Source: Mycolicibacterium sp. (GTDB lineage: Bacteria; Actinomycetota; Actinomycetes; Mycobacteriales; Mycobacteriaceae). Taken from it: a stretch of 34,760 bases of DNA. The notes under the pieces are model-generated. The model was not told where the DNA came from. It saw nothing but the letters and a program-made list of their open reading frames with translations, and searched no databases. Within the stretch, counting starts at the first letter, position 1; every line of letters begins with the position of its first letter. Position numbers and translations under genes: made by a program. Positions 24,048 to 31,573 of the stretch are shown here, piece by piece. Where the stretch lies: positions 1-34,760 of the forward strand of contig NZ_JAFMJZ010000017.1 in the NCBI RefSeq assembly GCF_017853185.1. The letters run 5' to 3'.

Positions 24048-24054
24048 GCGACTT

Positions 24055-24495
24055 GTGTCAGGTATGACCGAGCTCGCGGCCGTCGACGGCTGGTGGTCCT
24101 TCGACGATTCCGGCGTCGCGCATCTAACCGGCGCCCGGTGCCCGCTGTGCGGCACCTACGTCTTCCCGCCCCGGGCGGGCAACTGCCCCAATCCGGCCTG
24201 TGCGTCGGACGAGCTGGAGCCGGTGGCGCTCTCCCGGCGCGGCACGCTGTGGAGCTACACCGAGAACCGGTACCAGCCGCCGCCTCCCTACCCGCAGTCA
24301 GACCCGTTCCAGCCGTTCGCGGTCGCCGCCGTCCAGCTCGCCCAGGAGGGGATCATCGTGCTGGGCAAGGTCGTCGCGGGCACCCTGGCCGCCGATCTGA
24401 AGGTCGGCATGGAGATGGAACTGACGACGATGCCGCTCTACAGCGATGACGACGGCGTCACACACAGCGTCTACGCGTGGAGGATCGCCCGATGA
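24055..24495 (+). CDS. DUF35 OB-fold zinc-ribbon protein (Rv1628c-like)
   Basis: A 146-residue protein with a rubredoxin-like zinc ribbon (C29-x2-C32 and C44-x4-C49 in CPLCGTYVFPPRAGNCPNPAC) followed by an OB-fold (about 55-140, RGTLWSYTENRYQP, GIIVLGKVVAG). DUF35 proteins form complexes with non-decarboxylating thiolase-like partners; in steroid side-chain degradation the DUF35 domain of ChsH2 is needed for aldolase Ltp2. The next gene is such a thiolase-like protein and overlaps it by 4 nt, so the two products probably form a complex. The start is GTG at 24055 by the -10 box; an ATG three codons later (24064) is the alternative. Confidence 0.88.
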   Translation: MSGMTELAAVDGWWSFDDSGVAHLTGARCPLCGTYVFPPRAGNCPNPACASDELEPVALSRRGTLWSYTENRYQPPPPYPQSDPFQPFAVAAVQLAQEGIIVLGKVVAGTLAADLKVGMEMELTTMPLYSDDDGVTHSVYAWRIAR

Positions 24496-25694
24496 GCGCG
24501 CCCGATCCGGTCTACATCCTGGGTGCGGGCATGCACCCGTGGGGCAAGTGGGGACGTGACTTCACCGAGTACGGCGTCGTGGCCGCGCGCGCGGCCCTGC
24601 GCGACGCGGGCCTGGACTGGCGCGAGATCCAATTCGTCGCCGGCGCCGACACCATCCGCAACGGCTACCCGGGCTTCGTCGCCGGAGCGACGTTCGCTCA
24701 GAAGCTGGGCTGGACCGGTATCCCGGTGTCCTCGAGTTACGCCGCCTGCGCCTCCGGCTCGCAGGCCCTGCAGTCCGCGCGGGCCCAGATCCTGGCCGGA
24801 CTGTGCGATGTGGCATTGGTGGTCGGCGCGGACACCACCCCGAAGGGGTTCTTCGCCCCAGTCGGCGGCGAACGCCGCAACGACCCGGACTGGCAGCGCT
24901 TCCATCTGATCGGTGCCACCAACACCGTCTACTTCGCACTGCTGGCGCGACGCCGGATGGATCTGTACGGCGCGACGCTGGAGGACTTCGCCGCGGTGAA
25001 GGTCAAGAACTCCCGGCACGGGCTGAACAACCCGAATGCGCGCTACCGCAAGGAGTCTTCGATCGAGGACGTACTCGCCAGCCCCGTGGTGTCCGAGCCG
25101 CTGCGACTGCTGGACATCTGCGCGACCTCTGACGGTGCGGCCGCCGTGATTGTCGCGAGCAAGGCCTTCGCCGAGAAGCACCTCGGATCAGTCGCCGGGG
25201 TACCGGCAGTGCGTGCGGTGTCCTGCGCGACGCCCGAGTACCCGCAATATCTGCCCGAACTCCCCGATATCGCAACGGATTCCACCGCCGTGGTCCCTGG
25301 TGCGGAGCGGGTGTTCAAGGACCACATCCTCGACGTCGCGTACGCCGAAGCCGGCATCGGACCCGAGGACCTGAGCCTGGCTGAGGTCTACGACCTGTCC
25401 ACCGCGCTGGAACTCGACTGGTACGAACACCTCGGCCTGTGCGCCAAGGGTGAGGCCGAGCATTTGTTGCGCTCGGGCGCGACCGCCGTCGGCGGGCGGA
25501 TTCCGGTCAATGCCTCCGGCGGGCTGGCCTGCTTCGGTGAGGCGATCCCGGCCCAGGCGATCGCGCAGGTCTGCGAGCTCACCTGGCAGCTGCGTGGTCA
25601 GGCCACCGGCCGTCAGGTCGAAGGCGCGAAGGTCGGCGTTACCGCTAACCAGGGTCTGTTCGGCCACGGCTCATCGGTGATCGTGGCGCGCTAG
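24492..25694 (+). CDS. Thiolase-like lipid-transfer protein (Rv1627c-like, SCP-x/Ltp2 type)
   Basis: A 400-residue protein of the SCP-x-thiolase family. The nucleophile region is SSYAACASGSQAL with C86. The second thiolase block reads NASGGLACFGEAIPA, lacking the NHxGG/HPxG His of degradative thiolases, and the C-terminal block reads ANQGLFGHGSSVI, without the usual CxG Cys. This pattern fits SCP-x or Ltp2-like enzymes (thiolysis or retro-aldol cleavage of acyl-CoA or sterol side chains) better than a standard acetyl-CoA acetyltransferase. The ATG at 24492 overlaps the DUF35 stop (ATGA). It is likely to act with that protein. The actual substrate is not known. Confidence 0.88.
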   Translation: MSAPDPVYILGAGMHPWGKWGRDFTEYGVVAARAALRDAGLDWREIQFVAGADTIRNGYPGFVAGATFAQKLGWTGIPVSSSYAACASGSQALQSARAQILAGLCDVALVVGADTTPKGFFAPVGGERRNDPDWQRFHLIGATNTVYFALLARRRMDLYGATLEDFAAVKVKNSRHGLNNPNARYRKESSIEDVLASPVVSEPLRLLDICATSDGAAAVIVASKAFAEKHLGSVAGVPAVRAVSCATPEYPQYLPELPDIATDSTAVVPGAERVFKDHILDVAYAEAGIGPEDLSLAEVYDLSTALELDWYEHLGLCAKGEAEHLLRSGATAVGGRIPVNASGGLACFGEAIPAQAIAQVCELTWQLRGQATGRQVEGAKVGVTANQGLFGHGSSVIVAR

Positions 25695-25934
25695 GTGGCC
25701 GGATCTGAATCGACCGTCGTGGTCGTGCAGGTCAAGCCGGGCAGCAAGAAAGGCCCGCTGGTCGAGACGGCGGAGGACGGTTCGCTCACGGTGTACGTCC
25801 GGGAGCGGGCAATCGAGGGCAAGGCCACCGAGGCCGTTACCAAGGTGCTGGCCGACCACCTCGGAGTGCCGAAAAGCCGGCTGGAACTCGTCTCGGGGGC
25901 GACATCGCGGGTGAAACGCTTCCTGATCAGCTGA
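25695..25934 (+). CDS. DUF167/YggU-family small protein
   Basis: A 79-residue protein with the DUF167 pattern VQVKPGSKKGPLVE, LTVYVRERAIEGKATEAVTKVLADHLGVPKSRLELVSGATSRVKRFLI. The fold is a small alpha/beta unit; the function is not established. The GTG at 25695 directly follows the thiolase stop, so it is the third gene of the DUF35-thiolase operon. A functional link with the thiolase is not evident. Confidence 0.9.
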   Translation: MAGSESTVVVVQVKPGSKKGPLVETAEDGSLTVYVRERAIEGKATEAVTKVLADHLGVPKSRLELVSGATSRVKRFLIS

Positions 25935-25957
25935 TTTCGACCCTCGGTAGGTAACGG

Positions 25958-25990
25958 TAGGATCGCAGGAAAGCTGCTGCTAGGGGAATC
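25958..25990 (+). promoter_or_regulatory. -10 box and ribosome-binding site for the 226-aa gene
   Basis: TAGGAT (25958-25963) fits TAnnnT, and AGGGGAATC lies directly before the ATG at 25991. Confidence 0.35.
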
Positions 25991-26671
25991 ATGAACGCAC
26001 GCGCCATCCAACCGTTGACCGCCGCCGGTATCGCCGCGGTGCTGACCGCCGCGACCCTCACCGGTGCCGGAATCCGGAACGCCGATCTGGGCGCCGGCCT
26101 CCGTACCGAATTCGCGGCGGTGCAGTTGCAGGCACTGACGGTCAGCGCCGCCGCAGCGGTGCCCCCGGCCGCGGTGACGCCGTCTGTCACAGCCACCGTC
26201 GCAGCCGCCGCAGCCGCCATCGACCCCGTGCAGATGGTGACCGAGGTCGTCAAGAACGCACTGAGCATCGCCGCCGCAGCGCTGTGGTACGCGGCCTTCC
26301 CAATCACCTTGCCGCTCAGCGTGATCGGCGGCCTGGTCGCGAGCCTGGCACAGAACGCAACCAGCGGCACCCAGGCATCCGTGGCGGCTAGTCCGCTGCA
26401 AGGGATTGGCTTCTTCTTCACCGCGCCGAACGTCCTGCTGACCACCGGCTTCGCCAACATCGGACTGTCGATGAACTACACCCAGCTGCAGTTGCTGCAC
26501 TTCCCCATCGGCATGGCTGCCGCCGTCCGGCCCGCCGCGGCCGCCAAGCGCGCCTCGACGGCCCCTGCCGCCCCGGCGGCGTCGGTGCGTTCCGCGAAGA
26601 AGGCCGCTGTCGCCGTTAAGTCGGGACCCGCGGCCTCGAAGCGCGCCGCCGCAGCTCGCAGCGCCCGCTAA
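25991..26671 (+). CDS. Exported/membrane protein with WYAAFPITL motif and basic tail
   Basis: A 226-residue protein. An N-terminal hydrophobic stretch (about 7-28) could be a signal peptide or anchor. The segment LRTEFAAVQLQALTV (38-52) is closely matched in the 298-aa protein at 27945 (LRTEVASVHLQV). An Ala/Val-rich part follows, then hydrophobic AAALWYAAFPITLPLSVIGG (95-114) and a further hydrophobic region to about 170. The last 50 residues are Ala/Lys/Arg/Ser-rich (AKKAAVAVKS, KRAAAARSAR), like the tails of mycobacterial Hlp/HupB and HBHA that bind polyanions. Function is unknown. It is a clear paralog of the 27945 gene, with the diiron protein between them. I do not know a named family for these two proteins. 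Confidence 0.82.
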   Translation: MNARAIQPLTAAGIAAVLTAATLTGAGIRNADLGAGLRTEFAAVQLQALTVSAAAAVPPAAVTPSVTATVAAAAAAIDPVQMVTEVVKNALSIAAAALWYAAFPITLPLSVIGGLVASLAQNATSGTQASVAASPLQGIGFFFTAPNVLLTTGFANIGLSMNYTQLQLLHFPIGMAAAVRPAAAAKRASTAPAAPAASVRSAKKAAVAVKSGPAASKRAAAARSAR

Positions 26672-26716
26672 GCCGCCACAGCAACGCGTTCGACGCCCCA
26701 AACCCTGGACGAGTAT

Positions 26717-26742
26717 CGTCGTGTGATACTGATCACACGACG
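26717..26742. promoter_or_regulatory. Perfect 26-bp palindrome matching the CRP consensus (or terminator)
   Basis: CGTCGTGTGAT (26717-26727) and ATCACACGACG (26732-26742) are exact reverse complements around ACTG. The centre reads TGTGA-N6-TCACA (26722-26737), an exact match to the mycobacterial CRP (Rv3676) consensus. It lies 26 bp before the ATG of the diiron gene. It is also followed by GTTTTCCC and lies 45 bp after the stop of the 226-aa gene, so an intrinsic terminator is an equal possibility. Confidence 0.65.
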
Positions 26743-26768
26743 GTTTTCCCATGTGAGAGGCGGCCTGC

Positions 26769-27869
26769 ATGACCACGAAGGACAAGTACACCGAGGTACC
26801 CGACCCCTATTCATGGGAGGTGCCCAGCGTCGGTGACGCGCGGTTCACGTGGGAGTACGACGAGGGCCGCGCCCGCCTGCTGTCGCTCTATCAGAAGGGC
26901 AAGGACAAGCAGTGGGATGCCGAGTCCCGTATCGACTGGTCGCTGGACGTCGACCCGAACAACCCGATCGGGATTCCGGATGAATTTCACCCGTTGTTCG
27001 GCAGCCCGGTCTGGGAGTCCGCCGACGAGAAGCGTCGCGCCGAGTTCCGCCAGCACAATCAGGCCTGGAACCTCTCGCAGTTCATGCACGGCGAGCAAGG
27101 CGCGCTGATCTGCGCCGCCAAGATCGTCGAGGTCGTACCCGACATGGATGCGAAGTTCTATGCGGCCACCCAGACCATGGACGAGGCCCGGCATGTGGAG
27201 GCGTTCGCGAAGTTCCTCCAGGAGAAGGTCGGCCTGGTCTACCCGATCAACCCCAACCTCTCCGTCCTGCTGCAGGACACCCTGAACGACTCCCGTTGGG
27301 ACATGCCGTATCTCGGAATGCAGGTTCTCATCGAAGGTCTCGCGCTGGCCGCCTTCGGCACCATGCGCGACATCGCGGCGCCCGGCTCGCTGGCCAAGCA
27401 ATTGCTCGCCTACGTCATGCAGGATGAGGCGCGGCATGTGGCCTTCGGCCGGATCTCGCTGAAGGACTACTACGCGAATCTGACCGATAAAGAGCGTGAC
27501 GAGCGCGAGGACTTCGTTGTCGAGGCCTGCTATCTGATGCGCGACAGGTTCCGCGGTGAAGAGGTGTTCGAGACGCTCGGCCTCAACGCCAAGGAGTGCG
27601 CGACGTGGGTGGACAGCTCACCACTGATGATCCAGTTCCGCTCGCACCTGTTCAGCCGGATCGTGCCGATCGTCAAAGACATCGGACTGTGGGGGCCCAA
27701 GGTCCAGAACGCGTTCACGGAGATGGGCGTTCACGGACTGGCCGACTCCGACATCGACGGCCTGATGAAGGCCGACGAGGACCAGGCCGAACAGCTCGAC
27801 CAGGCGCACGCCGAGATGGCCAGCCGGGTTATCGAGGTCAACGAGGCGATCGCCGCCGGCGCGAGCTGA
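26769..27869 (+). CDS. Diiron ferritin-like oxygenase with two E-x30-DEARH motifs
   Basis: A 366-residue soluble helical protein. The diiron ligand set is clear: E109 (HGEQGA), D138-EARH142, E189 (VLIEG) and D219-EARH223, i.e. E-x29-DEARH and E-x30-DEARH. This repeated EX28-37DEXRH pattern is typical of AurF-like N-oxygenases and related ferritin-like oxygenases, while R2 and acyl-ACP desaturases use similar but distinct spacing. Substrate is unknown; amine or acyl oxidation is possible. GAGAGG at 26755-26760 supports the ATG at 26769. No ferredoxin or reductase gene is adjacent. The palindrome upstream suggests regulation by CRP/cAMP or another dimeric regulator. Confidence 0.85.
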   Translation: MTTKDKYTEVPDPYSWEVPSVGDARFTWEYDEGRARLLSLYQKGKDKQWDAESRIDWSLDVDPNNPIGIPDEFHPLFGSPVWESADEKRRAEFRQHNQAWNLSQFMHGEQGALICAAKIVEVVPDMDAKFYAATQTMDEARHVEAFAKFLQEKVGLVYPINPNLSVLLQDTLNDSRWDMPYLGMQVLIEGLALAAFGTMRDIAAPGSLAKQLLAYVMQDEARHVAFGRISLKDYYANLTDKERDEREDFVVEACYLMRDRFRGEEVFETLGLNAKECATWVDSSPLMIQFRSHLFSRIVPIVKDIGLWGPKVQNAFTEMGVHGLADSDIDGLMKADEDQAEQLDQAHAEMASRVIEVNEAIAAGAS

Positions 27870-27911
27870 CATCACCGTCCAGCAAATAGAGACTATCGGT
27901 ATGGGAAGGGT

Positions 27912-27944
27912 TATTCTCTAGCTAATCGCAGGCTAGGGGGACCC
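27912..27944 (+). promoter_or_regulatory. -10 box and ribosome-binding site for the 298-aa gene
   Basis: TATTCT (27912-27917) fits TAnnnT, and AGGGGG lies 4 nt before the ATG at 27945. The 298-aa gene can therefore be expressed apart from the diiron gene. Confidence 0.4.
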
Positions 27945-28841
27945 ATGCGAATATCGGGAGCTCGAATTCCGGCCATTGCCGAATCTGCAGCAATCTGCGC
28001 TGCGTTGACGTTCACGTCGATCGGCGTGCAGCCGTTCGAGCCGAATCTGCAGCACCTGCGCACCGAGGTGGCGTCGGTCCATTTGCAGGTATCCGACACC
28101 GTTCTGACCGACCTCGCCAATGCCGCCATTGCGGTCGTCGGGGCGGCGGCGTGGTTCGCCGCCTTCCCGATCACTCTTCCGGCCAGTGTCGGAGTGGTGT
28201 TGTGGGCTGACGCCTTCCGCAATGCCGGCTTCCCGACCCTCCGACTGGACCAGTTGCTCGGCAGCGGTCTGCAGCTGTTCGTCAGTCTCCCGACTTACGC
28301 GGTGCAGAACGCCTTCACCAAGCTGGGCGAGTCACTGGGTGTGATCACCCCTCCCGCGACTCCCGCCGCAGCGCGAACCGCCGCGGCGATCGCCACCCCC
28401 ATCGAGATCGGGAACCGGGCCGCTGATGTGGTCCGGACCGTCACCCAAGCCGCCATCTGGTTCGCGGCCTTTCCCCTTACGTTGGCGAAGAGCCTGTTTG
28501 TGGGGATGTGGGCGGCGGTGTACGCCTCGGGGATTAACAACTGGGCCGTTCAGATCCCGCTGATCGATGCCCTGGGAATCGGCCTCACATCCTTCTTCGA
28601 GACGCCGTTGAAACCCGTGCAGGATGCCTTCACCGCGCTGGGGTCGGCACTGGGTTTCATGACGGCGCCAGCGGCCGCGGCGCGAACACCCGCAGGTGCC
28701 GCACGCACGGAAACCGTCAAGACTGCACGCGCAGCGGTCACGACTCGCAGCAGCAAGAAGCCCGCTTCCGCCGCCGCTCATCGAGGTGCCAAGAACGCCA
28801 AACGCTCAGCGGCACACAGCCGTCAGGCCACGCCGAGGTAG
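27945..28841 (+). CDS. Exported/membrane protein with duplicated WFAAFP domain and basic tail
   Basis: A 298-residue protein, paralog of the 226-aa protein. After a weak signal-like start (about 8-30) and LRTEVASVHLQV (38-49) come two homologous modules. Module 1 has AAAWFAAFPITLPAS (67-81) and VQNAFTKLGESLGVITPP (120-137); module 2 has AAIWFAAFPLTLAKS (169-183) and VQDAFTALGSALGFMTAP (225-242). The offset is about 102-105 residues. The last 55 residues are rich in Ala, Arg, Lys, Thr and Ser. The hydrophobic helices with a basic tail suggest a membrane- or wall-associated protein. The 226-aa paralog has one module, so this one arose by duplication. The 3' end overlaps livF by 19 bp, tail to tail. 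Confidence 0.82.
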   Translation: MRISGARIPAIAESAAICAALTFTSIGVQPFEPNLQHLRTEVASVHLQVSDTVLTDLANAAIAVVGAAAWFAAFPITLPASVGVVLWADAFRNAGFPTLRLDQLLGSGLQLFVSLPTYAVQNAFTKLGESLGVITPPATPAAARTAAAIATPIEIGNRAADVVRTVTQAAIWFAAFPLTLAKSLFVGMWAAVYASGINNWAVQIPLIDALGIGLTSFFETPLKPVQDAFTALGSALGFMTAPAAAARTPAGAARTETVKTARAAVTTRSSKKPASAAAHRGAKNAKRSAAHSRQATPR

Positions 28842-29569
28842 GCCGCGCGAATACTGTCGTCGGCCAGCAATTCCCGCGCCGGACCCTCGCGGGTGACCGA
28901 ACCGGTCTCCAGGATGTAGGCGCGGTCAGAGCGGCTCAGCGCCTGCTGGGCATTCTGCTCGACCAGTAGGACGGTGGTGCCGGCCTTGTTGATCTCGGCG
29001 ATGATCGCGAAGATCTGCGAGATCACCATCGGCGCCAGTCCCATCGACGGCTCATCGAGCAGCAGAACGCGGGGCCTGGCCATCAGCGCACGGCCGATCG
29101 CGAGCATCTGCTGCTCACCGCCGGACAGCGTTCCGCCGACCTGCTTGCGTCGTTCGGCCAGTCGCGGGAAGGTCGTGAACACCCAGTCCATCCGCTCGTC
29201 GTGGGCAGCCTTCGTCTCGAATTTGCGACCGTAGCAACCCATCTCGAGGTTCTCGGTGACCGTCATACCGGGGAACACCCCTCGGCCTTCCGGTGCCTGC
29301 ACCAGTCCCTCAATCGCCCGGCGGTAGGCCTTGACACGGGTGATGTCCCGGCCGTCGAACCAGATCGATCCCGACGTCAGCGGCCGCAGTCCCGAGATGG
29401 CGCGCATGAGCGTGGTCTTGCCGGCACCGTTGGAGCCGAGCAACGTCACCAGTTCACCGTCACGCACCACCAGCGAAACACCGTGCAGCGCTTCGATCTT
29501 GCCGTAGTGCACGACGGCGTCGCGAATTTCAAGGAGCGGCACCTTCTGCTCTTCGCGCGAGACGCTCAT
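28823..29569 (-). CDS. livF: Branched-chain amino acid-type ABC transporter ATPase LivF
   Basis: A 248-residue ABC ATPase: Walker A GSNGAGKT (45-52), Q-loop QAPEGRGVFPGMTV, signature LSGGEQQM, Walker B VLLLDEPSMGLAP and switch His region replaced by the LivF-typical LVEQNAQQA. It energises uptake with LivG. Three starts are possible near the livG stop (29577-29579): ATG 29590, GTG 29572 and ATG 29569. The last is used here; GAGG before it is closest to ideal for the GTG, so the true start may be 3 nt upstream. It is the last gene of the liv operon. Confidence 0.93.
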   Translation of the reverse strand: MSVSREEQKVPLLEIRDAVVHYGKIEALHGVSLVVRDGELVTLLGSNGAGKTTLMRAISGLRPLTSGSIWFDGRDITRVKAYRRAIEGLVQAPEGRGVFPGMTVTENLEMGCYGRKFETKAAHDERMDWVFTTFPRLAERRKQVGGTLSGGEQQMLAIGRALMARPRVLLLDEPSMGLAPMVISQIFAIIAEINKAGTTVLLVEQNAQQALSRSDRAYILETGSVTREGPARELLADDSIRAAYLGVA

Positions 29570-29576
29570 CACCGCA

Positions 29577-30413
29577 TCAGACCTCGTCATCGGGCACCCC
29601 CAGATAGGCGGCGATAACCGCAGGATCCTCACGGATCTCGGCAGGCAGTCCGTCGGCGATCTTGCGGCCGAACTCCAGCACCACGATCCGATCGGTGACA
29701 CCCATGACCAGTCGCATGTCGTGCTCGATCAGCAGCACCGTGTACCCGTCCTCGCGGATCGCCCGGATCAATTCGACCAGCGACTCCTTCTCGCGCGGAT
29801 TGAATCCGGCGGCGGGCTCATCGAGGCAGAGCAGCTTGGGCTCGGTGGCCAGCGCACGGGCGATCTCCAGGCGGCGCTGATCCCCGTAGGGCAGGTTCTT
29901 GGCCTTCTCCTCGCCGCGGTGAGCGATACCGACGAACTGCAGCAGTGCAGCTGCCTTCTCGATGGCGGAACGCTCCTCGCGGCGATGCCGGGGGGTGCGC
30001 ACCAGTGCGCCGGGCACCGACGTGTGGTGCCGGGCATCGGTACCCACGATGACGTTCTCCAGTGCGGTCATCTCGCCCCACAACCGGATGTTCTGAAAGG
30101 TCCGGGCGATGCCGAGGCGGGTGATCTGGTGGCGCTTGAGCTTGCCCAGCGGGGAGCCGTCGAAGGTCACCGACCCGGACGTGGGCCGGTACACCCCGGT
30201 CATGGCGTTGAAGCAGGTCGTCTTGCCGGCGCCGTTCGGCCCGATCAGTCCGAGGATCTCGCCGCGCTTGATCGAGAAACTCACCGCGTCCAGCGCGGTG
30301 AGACCACCGAACTTCACCGTGAGATCGGTCGCCTGCAGGAGCGTCTCGCCCTCGGCGACGTTCACCTCGCGGTTCAGCGCCGCCATCTGCTCGTCGATCA
30401 GGGGTTCGCTCAT
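29577..30413 (-). CDS. livG: Branched-chain amino acid-type ABC transporter ATPase LivG
   Basis: A 278-residue ABC ATPase with Walker A GPNGAGKT, the LivG-type degenerate signature LPYGDQRRLEIARAL, Walker B LLCLDEPAAGFNP and switch His in LLIEHDMRLVMG. The C-terminus AVIAAYLGVPDDEV is the usual LivG tail. About 20 extra N-terminal residues precede the ABC core. Its ATG shares one base with the livM stop (TGATG), so the genes are co-translated. Confidence 0.95.
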   Translation of the reverse strand: MSEPLIDEQMAALNREVNVAEGETLLQATDLTVKFGGLTALDAVSFSIKRGEILGLIGPNGAGKTTCFNAMTGVYRPTSGSVTFDGSPLGKLKRHQITRLGIARTFQNIRLWGEMTALENVIVGTDARHHTSVPGALVRTPRHRREERSAIEKAAALLQFVGIAHRGEEKAKNLPYGDQRRLEIARALATEPKLLCLDEPAAGFNPREKESLVELIRAIREDGYTVLLIEHDMRLVMGVTDRIVVLEFGRKIADGLPAEIREDPAVIAAYLGVPDDEV

Positions 30414-31573
30414 CAGGCGGCCTTGCTGTCGTCAGCGGAAGCCAGCAGGCGGCGCGCGGACTTGCCGTAGGCGAGCAACTGCTGGCGAACCGGGAACAAT
30501 CCCTGCGGGCGGAAGATCATCAGCACCACCAGAGCCAGACCGAAGAACAGGTACTTCAGGTCGCCGAGGTTCAGGCCCATGAACTGCACACCGAGCAAGC
30601 GGTTCGGCAGGTACACGATGACGAACGCGCCGAAGATGACGCCGAGCTTGTTGCCCTGGCCGCCGAGGACCACCGCCGACAGGAACAACATCGAGTTGAT
30701 GATGTTGAACGTCGGCGGGGCCACGTACTGCACCTGGCCGGCGTAGAGCGCACCGGAGAGCCCGCCGATGGCGGCGCCGATCACGAATGCCCACAGTTTG
30801 AACCGGAAGGTGTTGACGCCCATGACTTCTGCGGCATCCTCGTCCTCACGGATCGCCACCCAGGCACGCCCGACGCGGCTGCGTTCGAGGTTGCCGACCA
30901 GCAGCAGGATGGCGACCATCAGGATCAGGCCAAGCCAGAACCACCAGGTTCCGTAATTGGCATGGCCGGACGAGTTGCCGCTGGAGAAGACACCATTGGG
31001 CAACTTGGCACTCTCACCGATGTGCGGGTAGGCGACCTCGTTGAGACCGCGCGGCCCATTGGTGACGCTGGAGAGGTTGTCGGCCAGCAACCGGATGATC
31101 TCGCCGAAACCGAGGGTGACGATCGCCAGGTAGTCCCCGCGCAACCGCAGGGTCGGGATACCGAGGATCAGCCCGGCCAATGCGGTCACGGTCATGGCGA
31201 TGGGAACACACGCCAGCCAGGCCCACTTCTCGCTCAGGAAGCCGTTCTCCCCCACCTTGTTCCACGGACTGTCCGGACTGGTGAGCAAAGCGACCGTGTA
31301 GGCGCCGACCGCGTAGAAACCGACGTAGCCGAGGTCGAGGAGTCCGGTCTGGCCCACCACCACGTTGAGGCCGATGGCGATGATGGCGACCATCGCGAAC
31401 TGGGCCAGGGTGCCACCGAGGCTGATGCCAGGGGTGTTGAGCCACGGCGGCGGGTACAGCGGCAGCAGCGCCAGCAGTCCGAAGCCGATGACACCGAACA
31501 CCCACTTCTGCACCCGGGACAGACCGGCCCACCAGTTGCGCAGGCCATCACCGGGAGCCAGCAGGGCGTTCAT
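30413..31573 (-). CDS. livM: Branched-chain amino acid-type ABC transporter permease LivM
   Basis: A 386-residue permease with about 9-10 membrane segments. The family regions are GLNVVVGQTGLLDLGYVGFYAVGAYT and the cytosolic EAA-like loop GRAWVAIREDEDAAEVMGVNTFRFKLWAFVIGAAIGGLSGALYA, which contacts the ATPases. The C-terminus LMIFRPQGLFP is typical. The ATG at 31573 overlaps the livH stop by 4 nt (ATGA). Confidence 0.95.
   Translation of the reverse strand: MNALLAPGDGLRNWWAGLSRVQKWVFGVIGFGLLALLPLYPPPWLNTPGISLGGTLAQFAMVAIIAIGLNVVVGQTGLLDLGYVGFYAVGAYTVALLTSPDSPWNKVGENGFLSEKWAWLACVPIAMTVTALAGLILGIPTLRLRGDYLAIVTLGFGEIIRLLADNLSSVTNGPRGLNEVAYPHIGESAKLPNGVFSSGNSSGHANYGTWWFWLGLILMVAILLLVGNLERSRVGRAWVAIREDEDAAEVMGVNTFRFKLWAFVIGAAIGGLSGALYAGQVQYVAPPTFNIINSMLFLSAVVLGGQGNKLGVIFGAFVIVYLPNRLLGVQFMGLNLGDLKYLFFGLALVVLMIFRPQGLFPVRQQLLAYGKSARRLLASADDSKAA

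Noticed and set aside
28331-28346. GGGTGTGATCACCC as a CRP-like site
   Set aside because: It lies inside a coding region and the half sites have no N6 spacing.
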